Assembly (NCBI RefSeq): GCF_050389775.1 | Contig: NZ_CP177144.1 | Location: 2,294,001 to 2,358,000 of the forward strand | From: Marinibacterium sp050389775 | Lineage (GTDB): Bacteria; Pseudomonadota; Alphaproteobacteria; Rhodobacterales; Rhodobacteraceae | Reading direction: 5' to 3' | Length of the DNA stretch: 64,000 nucleotides | Shown here: positions 8,041-15,683 of the stretch, one piece after another | Numbering within the stretch: position 1 is the stretch's first letter | Layout of the letters: the number at the start of each line of letters is the position of its first letter | Notes under the pieces: generated by a model | What the model saw: only the letters and a program-made list of their open reading frames with translations | What the model was told of the DNA's origin: nothing | The model's database searches: none | Made by a program: the position numbers and the translations under genes

Positions 8041-9081
8041 ATGGCTGAATTCTTTACCTCCACGGGCCTCGGGATCGCTTTGACCCTGGTCGGACAGGTT
8101 CTCCTGGTGGTCGTCCCGCTGCTGGTGGCCCTGGCGTTCCTGATGTACGCCGACCGCAAGGTCTGGGCGGCGGTCCAGATGCGACGGGGCCCCAACGTGG
8201 TGGGTGTCTACGGCCTGCTGCAGAGCTTCGCGGATTTCCTGAAATACGTCGTCAAGGAAGTGGTCATCCCCGCCGGGGCGGACCGGGTGATCTTTCTGCT
8301 GGCGCCGATGATCAGCCTGGTCATGGCGCTCATCGCCTGGGCGGTGATCCCGTTCAACGACGGCTGGGTCGTGGCCGACATCAACGTGGCCATCCTGTAT
8401 GTCTTCGCGATCTCGTCGCTCGAGGTCTACGGCGTGATCATGGGCGGCTGGGCGTCGAACTCGAAATACCCGTTCCTGGGCTCGCTGCGGTCGGCCGCCC
8501 AGATGATTTCCTACGAGGTCTCGATCGGCCTGATCATCGTCGGCGTGATCATCTCGTCCGGTTCGATGAACTTCGGCCAGATCGTCCAGGCCCAGGATGG
8601 CCGGTTCGGCCTGTTCTCGTGGTACTGGCTGCCGCATCTACCGATGCTCTTCCTCTTCCTGATCTCGGCCCTGGCCGAGACCAACCGCCCGCCCTTCGAC
8701 CTGCCCGAAGCGGAATCGGAACTGGTGGCGGGCTACCAGGTCGAATATTCCTCGACGCCCTTCCTGCTGTTCATGATCGGTGAACTGGTGGCCGTGGTGC
8801 TGATGTGCGCGCTGATCTCGCTGCTGTTCTTCGGCGGCTGGCTGTCGCCCATCCCGGGCCTGCCCGACGGCATCCTGTGGATGCTGATCAAGATGCTGCT
8901 GATGTTCTTCGTCTTCTCGATGGTCAAGGCGATCACCCCGCGCTACCGCTACGACCAGCTGATGCGCCTGGGCTGGAAGGTCTTCCTGCCGTTCTCGCTG
9001 GCCTGGGTGGTCTTCGTGGCCTTCGCCGCCAAGTTCGGCTGGTTCTGGGGCGCCTTCGCCCGCTGGACCACGGGGAGCTGA
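8041..9081 (+). CDS. nuoH: NADH-quinone oxidoreductase subunit NuoH
   Basis: This membrane subunit joins the peripheral and membrane arms of complex I and shapes the quinone-access tunnel. The 346-residue protein has about eight hydrophobic segments and the family hallmarks RRGPNVVG (about residue 47) and ETNRPPFDLPEAESELVAGY (about 213-232), which includes the acidic quinone-site residues. The start ATG follows GTGAGGAAGC. It is co-oriented with its neighbours and separated by only 6 bases from the upstream lipoprotein gene. Confidence 0.97.
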   Translation: MAEFFTSTGLGIALTLVGQVLLVVVPLLVALAFLMYADRKVWAAVQMRRGPNVVGVYGLLQSFADFLKYVVKEVVIPAGADRVIFLLAPMISLVMALIAWAVIPFNDGWVVADINVAILYVFAISSLEVYGVIMGGWASNSKYPFLGSLRSAAQMISYEVSIGLIIVGVIISSGSMNFGQIVQAQDGRFGLFSWYWLPHLPMLFLFLISALAETNRPPFDLPEAESELVAGYQVEYSSTPFLLFMIGELVAVVLMCALISLLFFGGWLSPIPGLPDGILWMLIKMLLMFFVFSMVKAITPRYRYDQLMRLGWKVFLPFSLAWVVFVAFAAKFGWFWGAFARWTTGS

Positions 9082-9085
9082 GGCG

Positions 9086-9418
9086 ATGGATCTCAAGGAC
9101 GCCATTCTCGACGCCAAGTACATCGAGATGATCAGCCTGGCCGACTACATCGTGCGCGATTGTGCGCTGCCGGATGTCGATGCCGATGGCAACCTGGTGT
9201 CCGGTCAGCAGGAAATCGCGGCGGCCATCTTCCGCTGGGCGGTGTCCCAGCAGGGGCTGAGCCGCACCGAGGTGCCGGCCAGCCAGGCCGCGCCGGCGCC
9301 CGGCACGACACAACAGGCCCCCTGGCCGGCGCCCGCCGACCAGGGCCTGGCCCCGATGGACACGACACCGGCGCCCATCCCCATGAACACCGGCTACATG
9401 CCGGATACGCAGGGTTAA
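9086..9418 (+). CDS. Hypothetical protein between nuoH and nuoI
   Basis: This 110-residue soluble protein begins 4 bases after nuoH behind a GGAGCTGAGG ribosome site. The first about 55 residues look folded and acidic (ILDAKYIEMISLADYIVRD, then EIAAAIFRWAVSQQ). The rest is rich in Pro, Ala, Gln and Thr, probably disordered, and ends in MNTGYMPDTQG. There is no signal peptide or membrane segment, so it is probably cytoplasmic. No family is recognised. It is one of the accessory reading frames of the Rhodobacteraceae nuo operon. Confidence 0.75.
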   Translation: MDLKDAILDAKYIEMISLADYIVRDCALPDVDADGNLVSGQQEIAAAIFRWAVSQQGLSRTEVPASQAAPAPGTTQQAPWPAPADQGLAPMDTTPAPIPMNTGYMPDTQG

Positions 9419-9427
9419 GGAGCAGAC

Positions 9428-9922
9428 ATGACGCAGATCGACTACGGGCGCGCGGCGAAATACTTCCTGCTCGCGGATTTCTTCAAGGGCTTCCAGCTGG
9501 GCCTGAAATACTTCTTCGCGCCCAAGGCCACGCTGAACTATCCCCATGAAAAGGGCCCGCTCAGCCCGCGGTTCCGGGGCGAACATGCCCTGCGCCGCTA
9601 TCCCAACGGCGAGGAACGCTGCATCGCCTGCAAGCTCTGCGAGGCGATCTGCCCGGCCCAGGCCATCACCATCGATGCCGAACCGCGCGAGGACGGCAGC
9701 CGCCGGACGACGCGCTATGACATCGACATGACCAAGTGCATCTATTGCGGTTTCTGCCAGGAAGCCTGCCCGGTGGATGCCATCGTCGAGGGGCCGAATT
9801 TCGAATTCTCGACCGAGACCCGCGAAGAGCTGTTCTACGACAAGGAAAAGCTGCTGGAAAACGGTGAACGCTGGGAAGCGGCCATCGCCCACAACCTGGA
9901 ACTGGACGCGCCCTACCGATGA
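9428..9922 (+). CDS. nuoI: NADH-quinone oxidoreductase subunit NuoI
   Basis: This is the 8Fe ferredoxin-like subunit that passes electrons from NuoG towards NuoB near the quinone site. The 164-residue length is standard. Two [4Fe-4S] motifs are intact: CIACKLCEAICP (about residues 61-72) and CIYCGFCQEACP (about 100-111). The N-terminal amphipathic part (FFKGFQLGLKYFFAPK) is typical and lies on the membrane surface. An AAGGAG ribosome site precedes the ATG, and its end overlaps the next start by 4 bases (ATGA). Confidence 0.97.
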   Translation: MTQIDYGRAAKYFLLADFFKGFQLGLKYFFAPKATLNYPHEKGPLSPRFRGEHALRRYPNGEERCIACKLCEAICPAQAITIDAEPREDGSRRTTRYDIDMTKCIYCGFCQEACPVDAIVEGPNFEFSTETREELFYDKEKLLENGERWEAAIAHNLELDAPYR

Positions 9923-10329
9923 ACGACAATTCCTCGAACCCTTTCGACATGATGATGCAGCAGGCGCGGGACATGGCCAAGGCCCTGAACCCGGCGCTTG
10001 AGCATTTCTCGCCCAAGGGGTTCGAGGCGCTGTGGCCCACCATGCCCAAGGAAGTCATGGAGCTGTGGTTCGGCAACAAGGTCAACACCGAGGGGCTGGA
10101 TGCCAAGACGCGCCTGCTGCTCACGCTGGCCGGGCTGACCATGCAGGGCGCGCAGAACGACACTGCCGTCCGCCAGACCGTGCGCCATGCGGTCGAGGCG
10201 GGCGCGCGCAAACAGGAAATCGTCGAGACCATCGGCCAGATGTCATTTTTCGCCGGGATCCCGGCGATGTCCCGCGCGCTGGAGCTTGCGCAGGATGCCA
10301 TGGCCGACAAGGAGGAAGATCCGTCATGA
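9919..10329 (+). CDS. Carboxymuconolactone decarboxylase (CMD) family protein
   Basis: The 136-residue helical protein has the CMD/AhpD-type core (KTRLLLTLAGLTMQGAQND, then RHAVEAGARKQEIVETIGQM and AGIPAMSRALELAQ). The redox CXXC of AhpD is absent, so peroxiredoxin-reductase activity is unlikely; the decarboxylase activity is not established either. It overlaps nuoI (ATGA) and nuoJ by 4 bases, so it is translationally coupled inside the operon. Why a CMD-fold protein is inserted between nuoI and nuoJ is unknown. Confidence 0.82.
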   Translation: MNDNSSNPFDMMMQQARDMAKALNPALEHFSPKGFEALWPTMPKEVMELWFGNKVNTEGLDAKTRLLLTLAGLTMQGAQNDTAVRQTVRHAVEAGARKQEIVETIGQMSFFAGIPAMSRALELAQDAMADKEEDPS

Positions 10330-10928
10330 GCGTATTCGCCTTTTACCTCTTCGCGCTTGGCGTGATCGCGGGCGGTCTGTTCACCGTCATCAGCCGCCAG
10401 CCGGTGCATTCGGTGCTCTGGCTGATCCTGGCCTTCCTGTCAGCGGCCGGGCTCTTCGTGCTGCTGGGGGCCGAGCTGGTCGCCATGCTGCTGATCATCG
10501 TCTATGTCGGCGCGGTGGCCGTGCTGTTCCTCTTCGTGGTCATGATGCTTGATGTCGATTTCGCCGAGCTGAAGGCCGAGATGGCGAAATACATGCCGCT
10601 GGCCCTGCTGATCGGCGTGGTCATCCTGATGCAATTCGCCATGGCCTTCGGGGCCTGGGATGCCAACGCGGCGGCCGAGGCCATGCGCGCCCAGCCGATG
10701 CCCGAGGGGATGCACAACACCCAGGCGCTGGGGATGATCCTCTATGACCAGTATTTCCTGCTGTTCCAGCTGGCCGGGCTGATCCTGCTGGTGGCGATGA
10801 TCGGGGCCATCGTGCTGACCCTGCGCCACCGCAAGGACATCAAGCGCCAGGACATCCTGGCCCAGATCTATCGCGATCCGGCCAAGGCGATGGAGCTGCG
10901 GGACGTCAAGCCGGGGCAGGGTCTGTGA
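10326..10928 (+). CDS. nuoJ: NADH-quinone oxidoreductase subunit NuoJ
   Basis: This membrane subunit lies next to NuoA, NuoH and NuoK at the start of the proton-translocating arm. The 200-residue protein has about five transmembrane segments, including the third-helix motif IIVYVGAVAVLFLFVVMML (about residues 58-76) that contains the pi-bulge region. The ATG at 10326 overlaps the CMD-family stop by 4 bases. The C-terminus carries a basic cytoplasmic stretch RHRKDIKRQD. The next gene starts with a GTG overlapping the stop. Confidence 0.95.
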   Translation: MSVFAFYLFALGVIAGGLFTVISRQPVHSVLWLILAFLSAAGLFVLLGAELVAMLLIIVYVGAVAVLFLFVVMMLDVDFAELKAEMAKYMPLALLIGVVILMQFAMAFGAWDANAAAEAMRAQPMPEGMHNTQALGMILYDQYFLLFQLAGLILLVAMIGAIVLTLRHRKDIKRQDILAQIYRDPAKAMELRDVKPGQGL

Positions 10929-11140
10929 CGCTGGCCGGGGTCTTCGGTGTCGCCGAGCAGGTCTTTCAGACCATCGGCGTGGCGGGCGTTGCCGCGCTCT
11001 GGGCGTTGAAGATCGGCGTGACCATGGTGTTCTACAAGGTCTTCCAGAAGAAGACCGGCCACAAGGGCCCCATCATCCTGGGCTGGATTTACCGGCAGAT
11101 GATGAAGCGGCGGATAGAAAACGGATCGAACGGGCGCTGA
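10925..11140 (+). CDS. Small hypothetical protein between nuoJ and nuoK
   Basis: This 71-residue protein starts with GTG and overlaps the nuoJ stop (GTGA). It has a central hydrophobic stretch (about residues 14-38, GVAGVAALWALKIGVTMVFY) followed by a basic tail (KVFQKKTGHKG, then MMKRRIENG). A single membrane helix with a positively charged cytoplasmic end is the simplest reading. No family is recognised. It is kept as a gene because of the tight coupling, consistent G/C third positions and conserved context. Confidence 0.65.
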   Translation: MTLAGVFGVAEQVFQTIGVAGVAALWALKIGVTMVFYKVFQKKTGHKGPIILGWIYRQMMKRRIENGSNGR

Positions 11141-11157
11141 GCCCCGGAGGGACAGGA

Positions 11158-11631
11158 ATGATCGGACTTGCACACCACCTGGCAGCGGCGGCGACGCTGC
11201 TTGTCGGCGCGTTTGGCGCATCCCGGCCCGGCCGGGACAAGGACCGGGTGGCGGGACGCCGGCGAAAGACGGCAACCGGCATGGCCGCGATGCTGGTGAC
11301 GGGGGCGGGCGCCCTGCAGGCCCAGGGGCTGAAGGACGTGCAGATCGCTGATATCGACCAGCGCTTCGAGGTCGCGACCAAGGATTTTGGCGATGGCACG
11401 GTCATGATGACCTCGGCCAGCCCCGTCGGCGACGCCTGGAGCTACCAGACCCACCAGTTCGACTGCGTCGACAAGACCTATGCCGCGCTGCCGGCCACAT
11501 CCGAGCTGCCGACCGAGTTCCCCGACCCGATCTCGCCGCAGCAGACCAATGCCTTCGGCGAAGAGGACGAGGTGGCACCGCTCGCCCAGCACGCCTGCAC
11601 GAAACACGGCCAACCGCTACTGGAATGGTGA
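11158..11631 (+). CDS. Exported hypothetical protein with a NuoK-like N-terminus
   Basis: The 157-residue frame begins MIGLAHHLAAAATLL, a near copy of the NuoK start MIGLEHYLTVAATLF located 478 bases downstream; the DNA of the first 16 codons matches at 39 of 48 positions. The similarity then stops and a basic stretch (GRRRKTATG) leads into a second signal-like segment ending ALQAQG (about residue 56). The rest looks periplasmic, with two cysteines (QFDCVDKTY and QHACTKHG). A GTG at 11248 could be an alternative start giving a normal signal peptide. GGAGGGACAGG precedes the ATG at 11158. Function is unknown. Confidence 0.65.
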   Translation: MIGLAHHLAAAATLLVGAFGASRPGRDKDRVAGRRRKTATGMAAMLVTGAGALQAQGLKDVQIADIDQRFEVATKDFGDGTVMMTSASPVGDAWSYQTHQFDCVDKTYAALPATSELPTEFPDPISPQQTNAFGEEDEVAPLAQHACTKHGQPLLEW

Positions 11632-11635
11632 ACAG

Positions 11636-11941
11636 ATGATCGGACTTGAACATTACCTGACGGTGGCGGCGACGCTCTTCGTCATCGGCATCTTCGGGAT
11701 CTTTCTGAACCGCAAGAACATCATCATCCTGTTGATGAGCGTCGAATTGATCCTGCTGGCGGTCAATATCAACCTGGTGGCCTTTTCGGCCCACCTGGGC
11801 GACCTGGTCGGCCAGGTCTTCACGCTGTTCGTGCTGACCGTGGCCGCGGCCGAGGCCGCCATCGGCCTGGCCATCCTGGTCTGCTTCTTCCGCAACCGCG
11901 GCACGATCGCGGTCGAAGACGTCAACATGATGAAAGGCTGA
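11636..11941 (+). CDS. nuoK: NADH-quinone oxidoreductase subunit NuoK
   Basis: This small proton-channel subunit is related to MrpC. The protein is exactly 101 residues with three transmembrane helices. The essential glutamates are present in SVELILLAVNINLV (about residue 35-48) and TVAAAEAAIGLAILV (about 66-80). The ATG at 11636 lies 4 bases after the upstream stop; a longer upstream frame exists but would overlap the previous gene and breaks family length. nuoL begins 7 bases downstream. Confidence 0.97.
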   Translation: MIGLEHYLTVAATLFVIGIFGIFLNRKNIIILLMSVELILLAVNINLVAFSAHLGDLVGQVFTLFVLTVAAAEAAIGLAILVCFFRNRGTIAVEDVNMMKG

Positions 11942-11948
11942 GGGGCTC

Positions 11949-14123
11949 ATGGAAACCATCCTCCTGTTCGCGCCCCTCGTCGGGGCCATCATCTGCGGCT
12001 TCGGCTGGCCGCTGATCGGCGAGAAGGCCGCGCAATGGACGGCCACGGGCCTGCTGTTCCTGGCCGCGCTGCTGTCGTGGATCACCTTCTTCACCTTCGA
12101 CGGGGTGACCGAGCAGATCACCATCATGCGCTGGATCGAAAGCGGCACGCTGTCGGTCGACTGGATGATCCGGCTCGACCGGCTGACGGCCATCATGCTG
12201 ATCGTCATCACCTCGGTCAGCTCGCTGGTCCATCTCTACAGCTTCGGCTACATGGCCCATGACGACAACTTCCGCGATGACGAAAGCTATCGCCCGAGGT
12301 TCTTCGCCTATCTCTCGCTCTTCACCTTCGCCATGCTGATGCTGGTGACGGCCGACAACCTGGCCCAGATGTTCTTTGGCTGGGAAGGCGTGGGCCTGGC
12401 GTCCTACCTGCTGATCGGCTTCTACTTCCGCAAGCCGAGCGCCTCGAAGGCCGCGATGAAGGCCTTTGTCGTCAACCGGGTGGGCGATTTCGGCTTTGCC
12501 CTGGGCATCTTTGCCCTGTTCTTCCTGGTCGACAGCATTTCCTTCACCGATATCTTCGCCGCCGCACCGACCATTGCCGAGACCCAGATCACCTTCCTGT
12601 GGCGCGACTGGAACGCGGCCGAGGTGGTGGGCGTGCTGCTCTTCATCGGCGCGATGGGCAAGTCGGCCCAGCTGATCCTGCACACCTGGCTGCCCGACGC
12701 CATGGAAGGCCCGACGCCCGTGTCGGCGCTGATCCACGCGGCCACGATGGTCACGGCCGGGGTTTTCCTGGTCTGCCGGATGTCGCCGATCTATGAATTC
12801 GCGCCGGGCGCCACGGGGTTCATCACCGTGCTGGGCGCCACGACGGCCTTCTTCGCCGCGACGATCGGCCTGGTGCAGACCGACATCAAGCGCGTCATCG
12901 CCTATTCGACCTGTTCGCAGCTGGGCTACATGTTCGTGGCCGCCGGCGTGGGCATGTATTCGGCGGCGATGTTCCACCTCTTCACCCATGCCTTCTTCAA
13001 GGCCCTGCTGTTCCTCGGCGCCGGCTCGGTCATCCATGCGATGCACCACGAGCAGGACATGATGAACTATGGCGGGCTGCGCAAGAAGGTGCCCTATACC
13101 TTCTGGGCCATGATGATCGGCACCCTGGCCATCACCGGCGTGGGCATCCCGCTGACAACGATCGGTTTTGCCGGCTTCCTCAGCAAGGATGCGATCATCG
13201 AAAGCGCCTGGGCGGGCGGGTCGTCCTACGGGTTCTGGCTGCTTGTCATCGCCGCGGCCATGACCAGCTTCTATTCCTGGCGGCTGATCTTCCTGACCTT
13301 CTACGGCGAGGCCCGGGGCGACAAGCACACCCATGAACATGCCCATGAAAGCCCGACCAACATGCTGGTGCCGCTTGGTGTCCTTGCCTTTGGCGCGGTC
13401 TTTGCGGGCATGATCTGGTACGGCAATTTCTTTGGTCATGCGGACAAGGTCGGCAAGTTCTACGGCATTCCCGTGGCCGAGGCCGGGGCCCATGCCGATG
13501 CCGGTCATGGCGAGGAGAGCCACGGCGAAGAGACCGCACATGCCGATGAGGCCCATGCCGACACGGCCCATGCCGACACGGCCCATGCAGATGGCGACGC
13601 CGCCGGTCACGGCGGAGAAGCGGACCACGGCGGGGAGGGCGAACACCATTACGCCTTTGCCGGCCAGCCGGGCGAGGGCGCGCTCTACTTCGGCCCCGAC
13701 AACCACGTGCTGGACGATGCCCATGCCGCCCCGAAATGGGTCAAGGTCTCGCCCTTCATCGCGATGGTCCTGGGCTTTGCCCTGGCCTATCTCTTCTACA
13801 TCGTGAACCCGGCGCTGCCCCGGCAGCTGGCCGAGAACCAGCGCCCCCTCTACCTCTTCCTCAAGAACAAGTGGTACTTCGACGAGCTCTATGACGCGAT
13901 CTTCGTCAAGCCCGCGCTCGCCCTGGGCCGGCTGTTCTGGAAGAGCGGGGATGTCGGCATCATCAACGGCTTCCTCAACGGCATTGCCATGGGCGTCGTG
14001 CCCTTCTTCACCCGGCTTGCCGGCCGGGCCCAGTCGGGCTTCATCTTCACCTATGCCTTCGCGATGGTCATAGGCATCGCCCTCCTGATCACCTGGATGA
14101 CGCTCGGCGGAGGAGCGCACTGA
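11949..14123 (+). CDS. nuoL: NADH-quinone oxidoreductase subunit NuoL with His/Asp-rich insert
   Basis: This is the distal antiporter-like proton-pumping subunit with the long lateral helix. The 724-residue protein is longer than E. coli NuoL (about 613). Conserved elements include LRLDRLTAIMLIVI, FFGWEGVGLASYLLIGFY (about residue 140) and KSAQLILHTWLPDAMEGPTPVSALIHAATMV split around residues 237-267. A hydrophilic insertion at about residues 512-575 is packed with His, Asp, Glu and Ala, including repeats of AHADT. Such inserts are seen in related species, and a metal-binding or spacer role is only a guess. The stop overlaps nuoM by one base (TGATG). Confidence 0.97.
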   Translation: METILLFAPLVGAIICGFGWPLIGEKAAQWTATGLLFLAALLSWITFFTFDGVTEQITIMRWIESGTLSVDWMIRLDRLTAIMLIVITSVSSLVHLYSFGYMAHDDNFRDDESYRPRFFAYLSLFTFAMLMLVTADNLAQMFFGWEGVGLASYLLIGFYFRKPSASKAAMKAFVVNRVGDFGFALGIFALFFLVDSISFTDIFAAAPTIAETQITFLWRDWNAAEVVGVLLFIGAMGKSAQLILHTWLPDAMEGPTPVSALIHAATMVTAGVFLVCRMSPIYEFAPGATGFITVLGATTAFFAATIGLVQTDIKRVIAYSTCSQLGYMFVAAGVGMYSAAMFHLFTHAFFKALLFLGAGSVIHAMHHEQDMMNYGGLRKKVPYTFWAMMIGTLAITGVGIPLTTIGFAGFLSKDAIIESAWAGGSSYGFWLLVIAAAMTSFYSWRLIFLTFYGEARGDKHTHEHAHESPTNMLVPLGVLAFGAVFAGMIWYGNFFGHADKVGKFYGIPVAEAGAHADAGHGEESHGEETAHADEAHADTAHADTAHADGDAAGHGGEADHGGEGEHHYAFAGQPGEGALYFGPDNHVLDDAHAAPKWVKVSPFIAMVLGFALAYLFYIVNPALPRQLAENQRPLYLFLKNKWYFDELYDAIFVKPALALGRLFWKSGDVGIINGFLNGIAMGVVPFFTRLAGRAQSGFIFTYAFAMVIGIALLITWMTLGGGAH

Positions 14124-15670
14124 TGGACAACCTTCTTTCCATTACCACCTTCATCCCCGCCGTCGCGGCCGTCATCCTGGCCCTGTTCCTGCGCGGCGAT
14201 GACGAGGCCGCCCAGCAGAATGCCAAATGGGTGGCGCTTTTTGCCACCGGGGCCACCTTTGTCGTCTCGCTCTTCATCCTCTTCGGCTTCGATCCCTCCG
14301 ACACCGGGTTCCAGTTCGTCGAGGAAGGCGAATGGTTGCTCGGCCTGAAATACAAGATGGGCGTCGACGGGATCTCGGTGCTGTTCGTCCTGCTGACGAC
14401 CTTCATCATGCCCCTGACCATCCTGGCCAGCTGGGAGGTCAACACCCGCGTCAAGGAATACATGATCGCCTTCCTGGCCCTGGAAAGCCTGATGCTGGGC
14501 GTCTTCATGGCCCTCGACCTGGTGCTGTTCTACATCTTCTTCGAGGCCGGGCTGATCCCGATGTTCCTGATCATCGGGATCTGGGGGGGCAAGGACCGCA
14601 TTTACGCGTCGTTCAAGTTCTTCCTCTATACCTTCCTGGGGTCGGTCCTGATGCTGGTGGCCATGGTCGCCATGTTCTCGGATGCCGGCACCACCGACAT
14701 TCCGGCCCTGCTGGCCCATGAATTCTCTTACGAGAGCTTCTCGATCCTGGGCATCCATGTGGTTGGCGGCATGCAGACCCTGCTGTTCCTGGCCTTCTTC
14801 GCCAGCTTTGCCGTCAAGATGCCCATGTGGCCGGTGCACACCTGGCTGCCCGATGCCCACGTCCAGGCCCCGACCGCAGGGTCGGTCGTGCTGGCCGCCA
14901 TCCTGCTCAAGATGGGCGGCTATGGCTTCCTGCGCTTCAGCCTGCCGATGTTCCCCGTGGGCTCGGATGTCATGGCCAATTTCGTGCTCTGGCTGTCGGC
15001 CATCGCCATTGTCTATACCTCGCTGGTCGCCCTGGTGCAGGACGACATGAAGAAGCTCATCGCCTATTCCTCGGTCGCCCACATGGGCTTTGTGACCATG
15101 GGCATCTTTGCGGCCAACCAGCAGGGCGTCGACGGCGCGATCTTCCAGATGCTGTCGCACGGCTTCATCTCGGCCGCGCTCTTCCTCTGCGTCGGCGTGA
15201 TCTATGACCGGATGCACACGCGCGAGATCGACGCCTATGGCGGGCTGGTCAACCGCATGCCGGCCTATGCGCTGGTCTTCATGTTCTTCACCATGGGCAA
15301 CGTGGGCCTGCCGGGCACCAGCGGGTTCATCGGGGAATTCCTGACCATGATGGGCACGTTCCAGGTCAACACCTGGGTCGCCACCGTCGCTGCCTCGGGC
15401 GTGATCTTCTCGGCGGCCTATGCGCTCTGGCTCTACCGTCGGGTTGTCTTTGGCGACCTGATCAAGGAAAGCCTCAAGACGATCAAGGACATGACCCCGC
15501 GCGAAAGGTGGATATTCGCGCCGCTGGTCGCCATGACCCTCATCCTGGGTGTCTATCCCTCGCTGGTGACGGACGTGATCGGGCAGTCGACCGCTGCCCT
15601 GGTCCAATCCGTCGACACTGCCCTGGCCGGCGCGGTCGATACCGCCGGCCAAGTGGCCTCATCGCACTAA
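14123..15670 (+). CDS. nuoM: NADH-quinone oxidoreductase subunit NuoM
   Basis: This is an antiporter-like proton-pumping subunit. The 515-residue length and about 14 hydrophobic segments are normal. Hallmarks are EAGLIPMFLIIGIWGG (about residue 142), which includes the essential Glu, and FAVKMPMWPVHTWLPDAHVQ (about 230-249) with its channel lysine and the TWLPDAH signature. AGGAGCGCAC upstream serves as ribosome site, and the start overlaps the nuoL stop. Confidence 0.97.
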   Translation: MDNLLSITTFIPAVAAVILALFLRGDDEAAQQNAKWVALFATGATFVVSLFILFGFDPSDTGFQFVEEGEWLLGLKYKMGVDGISVLFVLLTTFIMPLTILASWEVNTRVKEYMIAFLALESLMLGVFMALDLVLFYIFFEAGLIPMFLIIGIWGGKDRIYASFKFFLYTFLGSVLMLVAMVAMFSDAGTTDIPALLAHEFSYESFSILGIHVVGGMQTLLFLAFFASFAVKMPMWPVHTWLPDAHVQAPTAGSVVLAAILLKMGGYGFLRFSLPMFPVGSDVMANFVLWLSAIAIVYTSLVALVQDDMKKLIAYSSVAHMGFVTMGIFAANQQGVDGAIFQMLSHGFISAALFLCVGVIYDRMHTREIDAYGGLVNRMPAYALVFMFFTMGNVGLPGTSGFIGEFLTMMGTFQVNTWVATVAASGVIFSAAYALWLYRRVVFGDLIKESLKTIKDMTPRERWIFAPLVAMTLILGVYPSLVTDVIGQSTAALVQSVDTALAGAVDTAGQVASSH

Positions 15671-15683
15671 GGAGCCGACCCAG

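Noticed and set aside
11922..14120. 732-residue minus-strand frame opposite nuoL
   Set aside because: Its composition mirrors the nuoL codons (Asp/His/Gln/Gly-rich), with no start signal or domain. nuoL is certain on the other strand.
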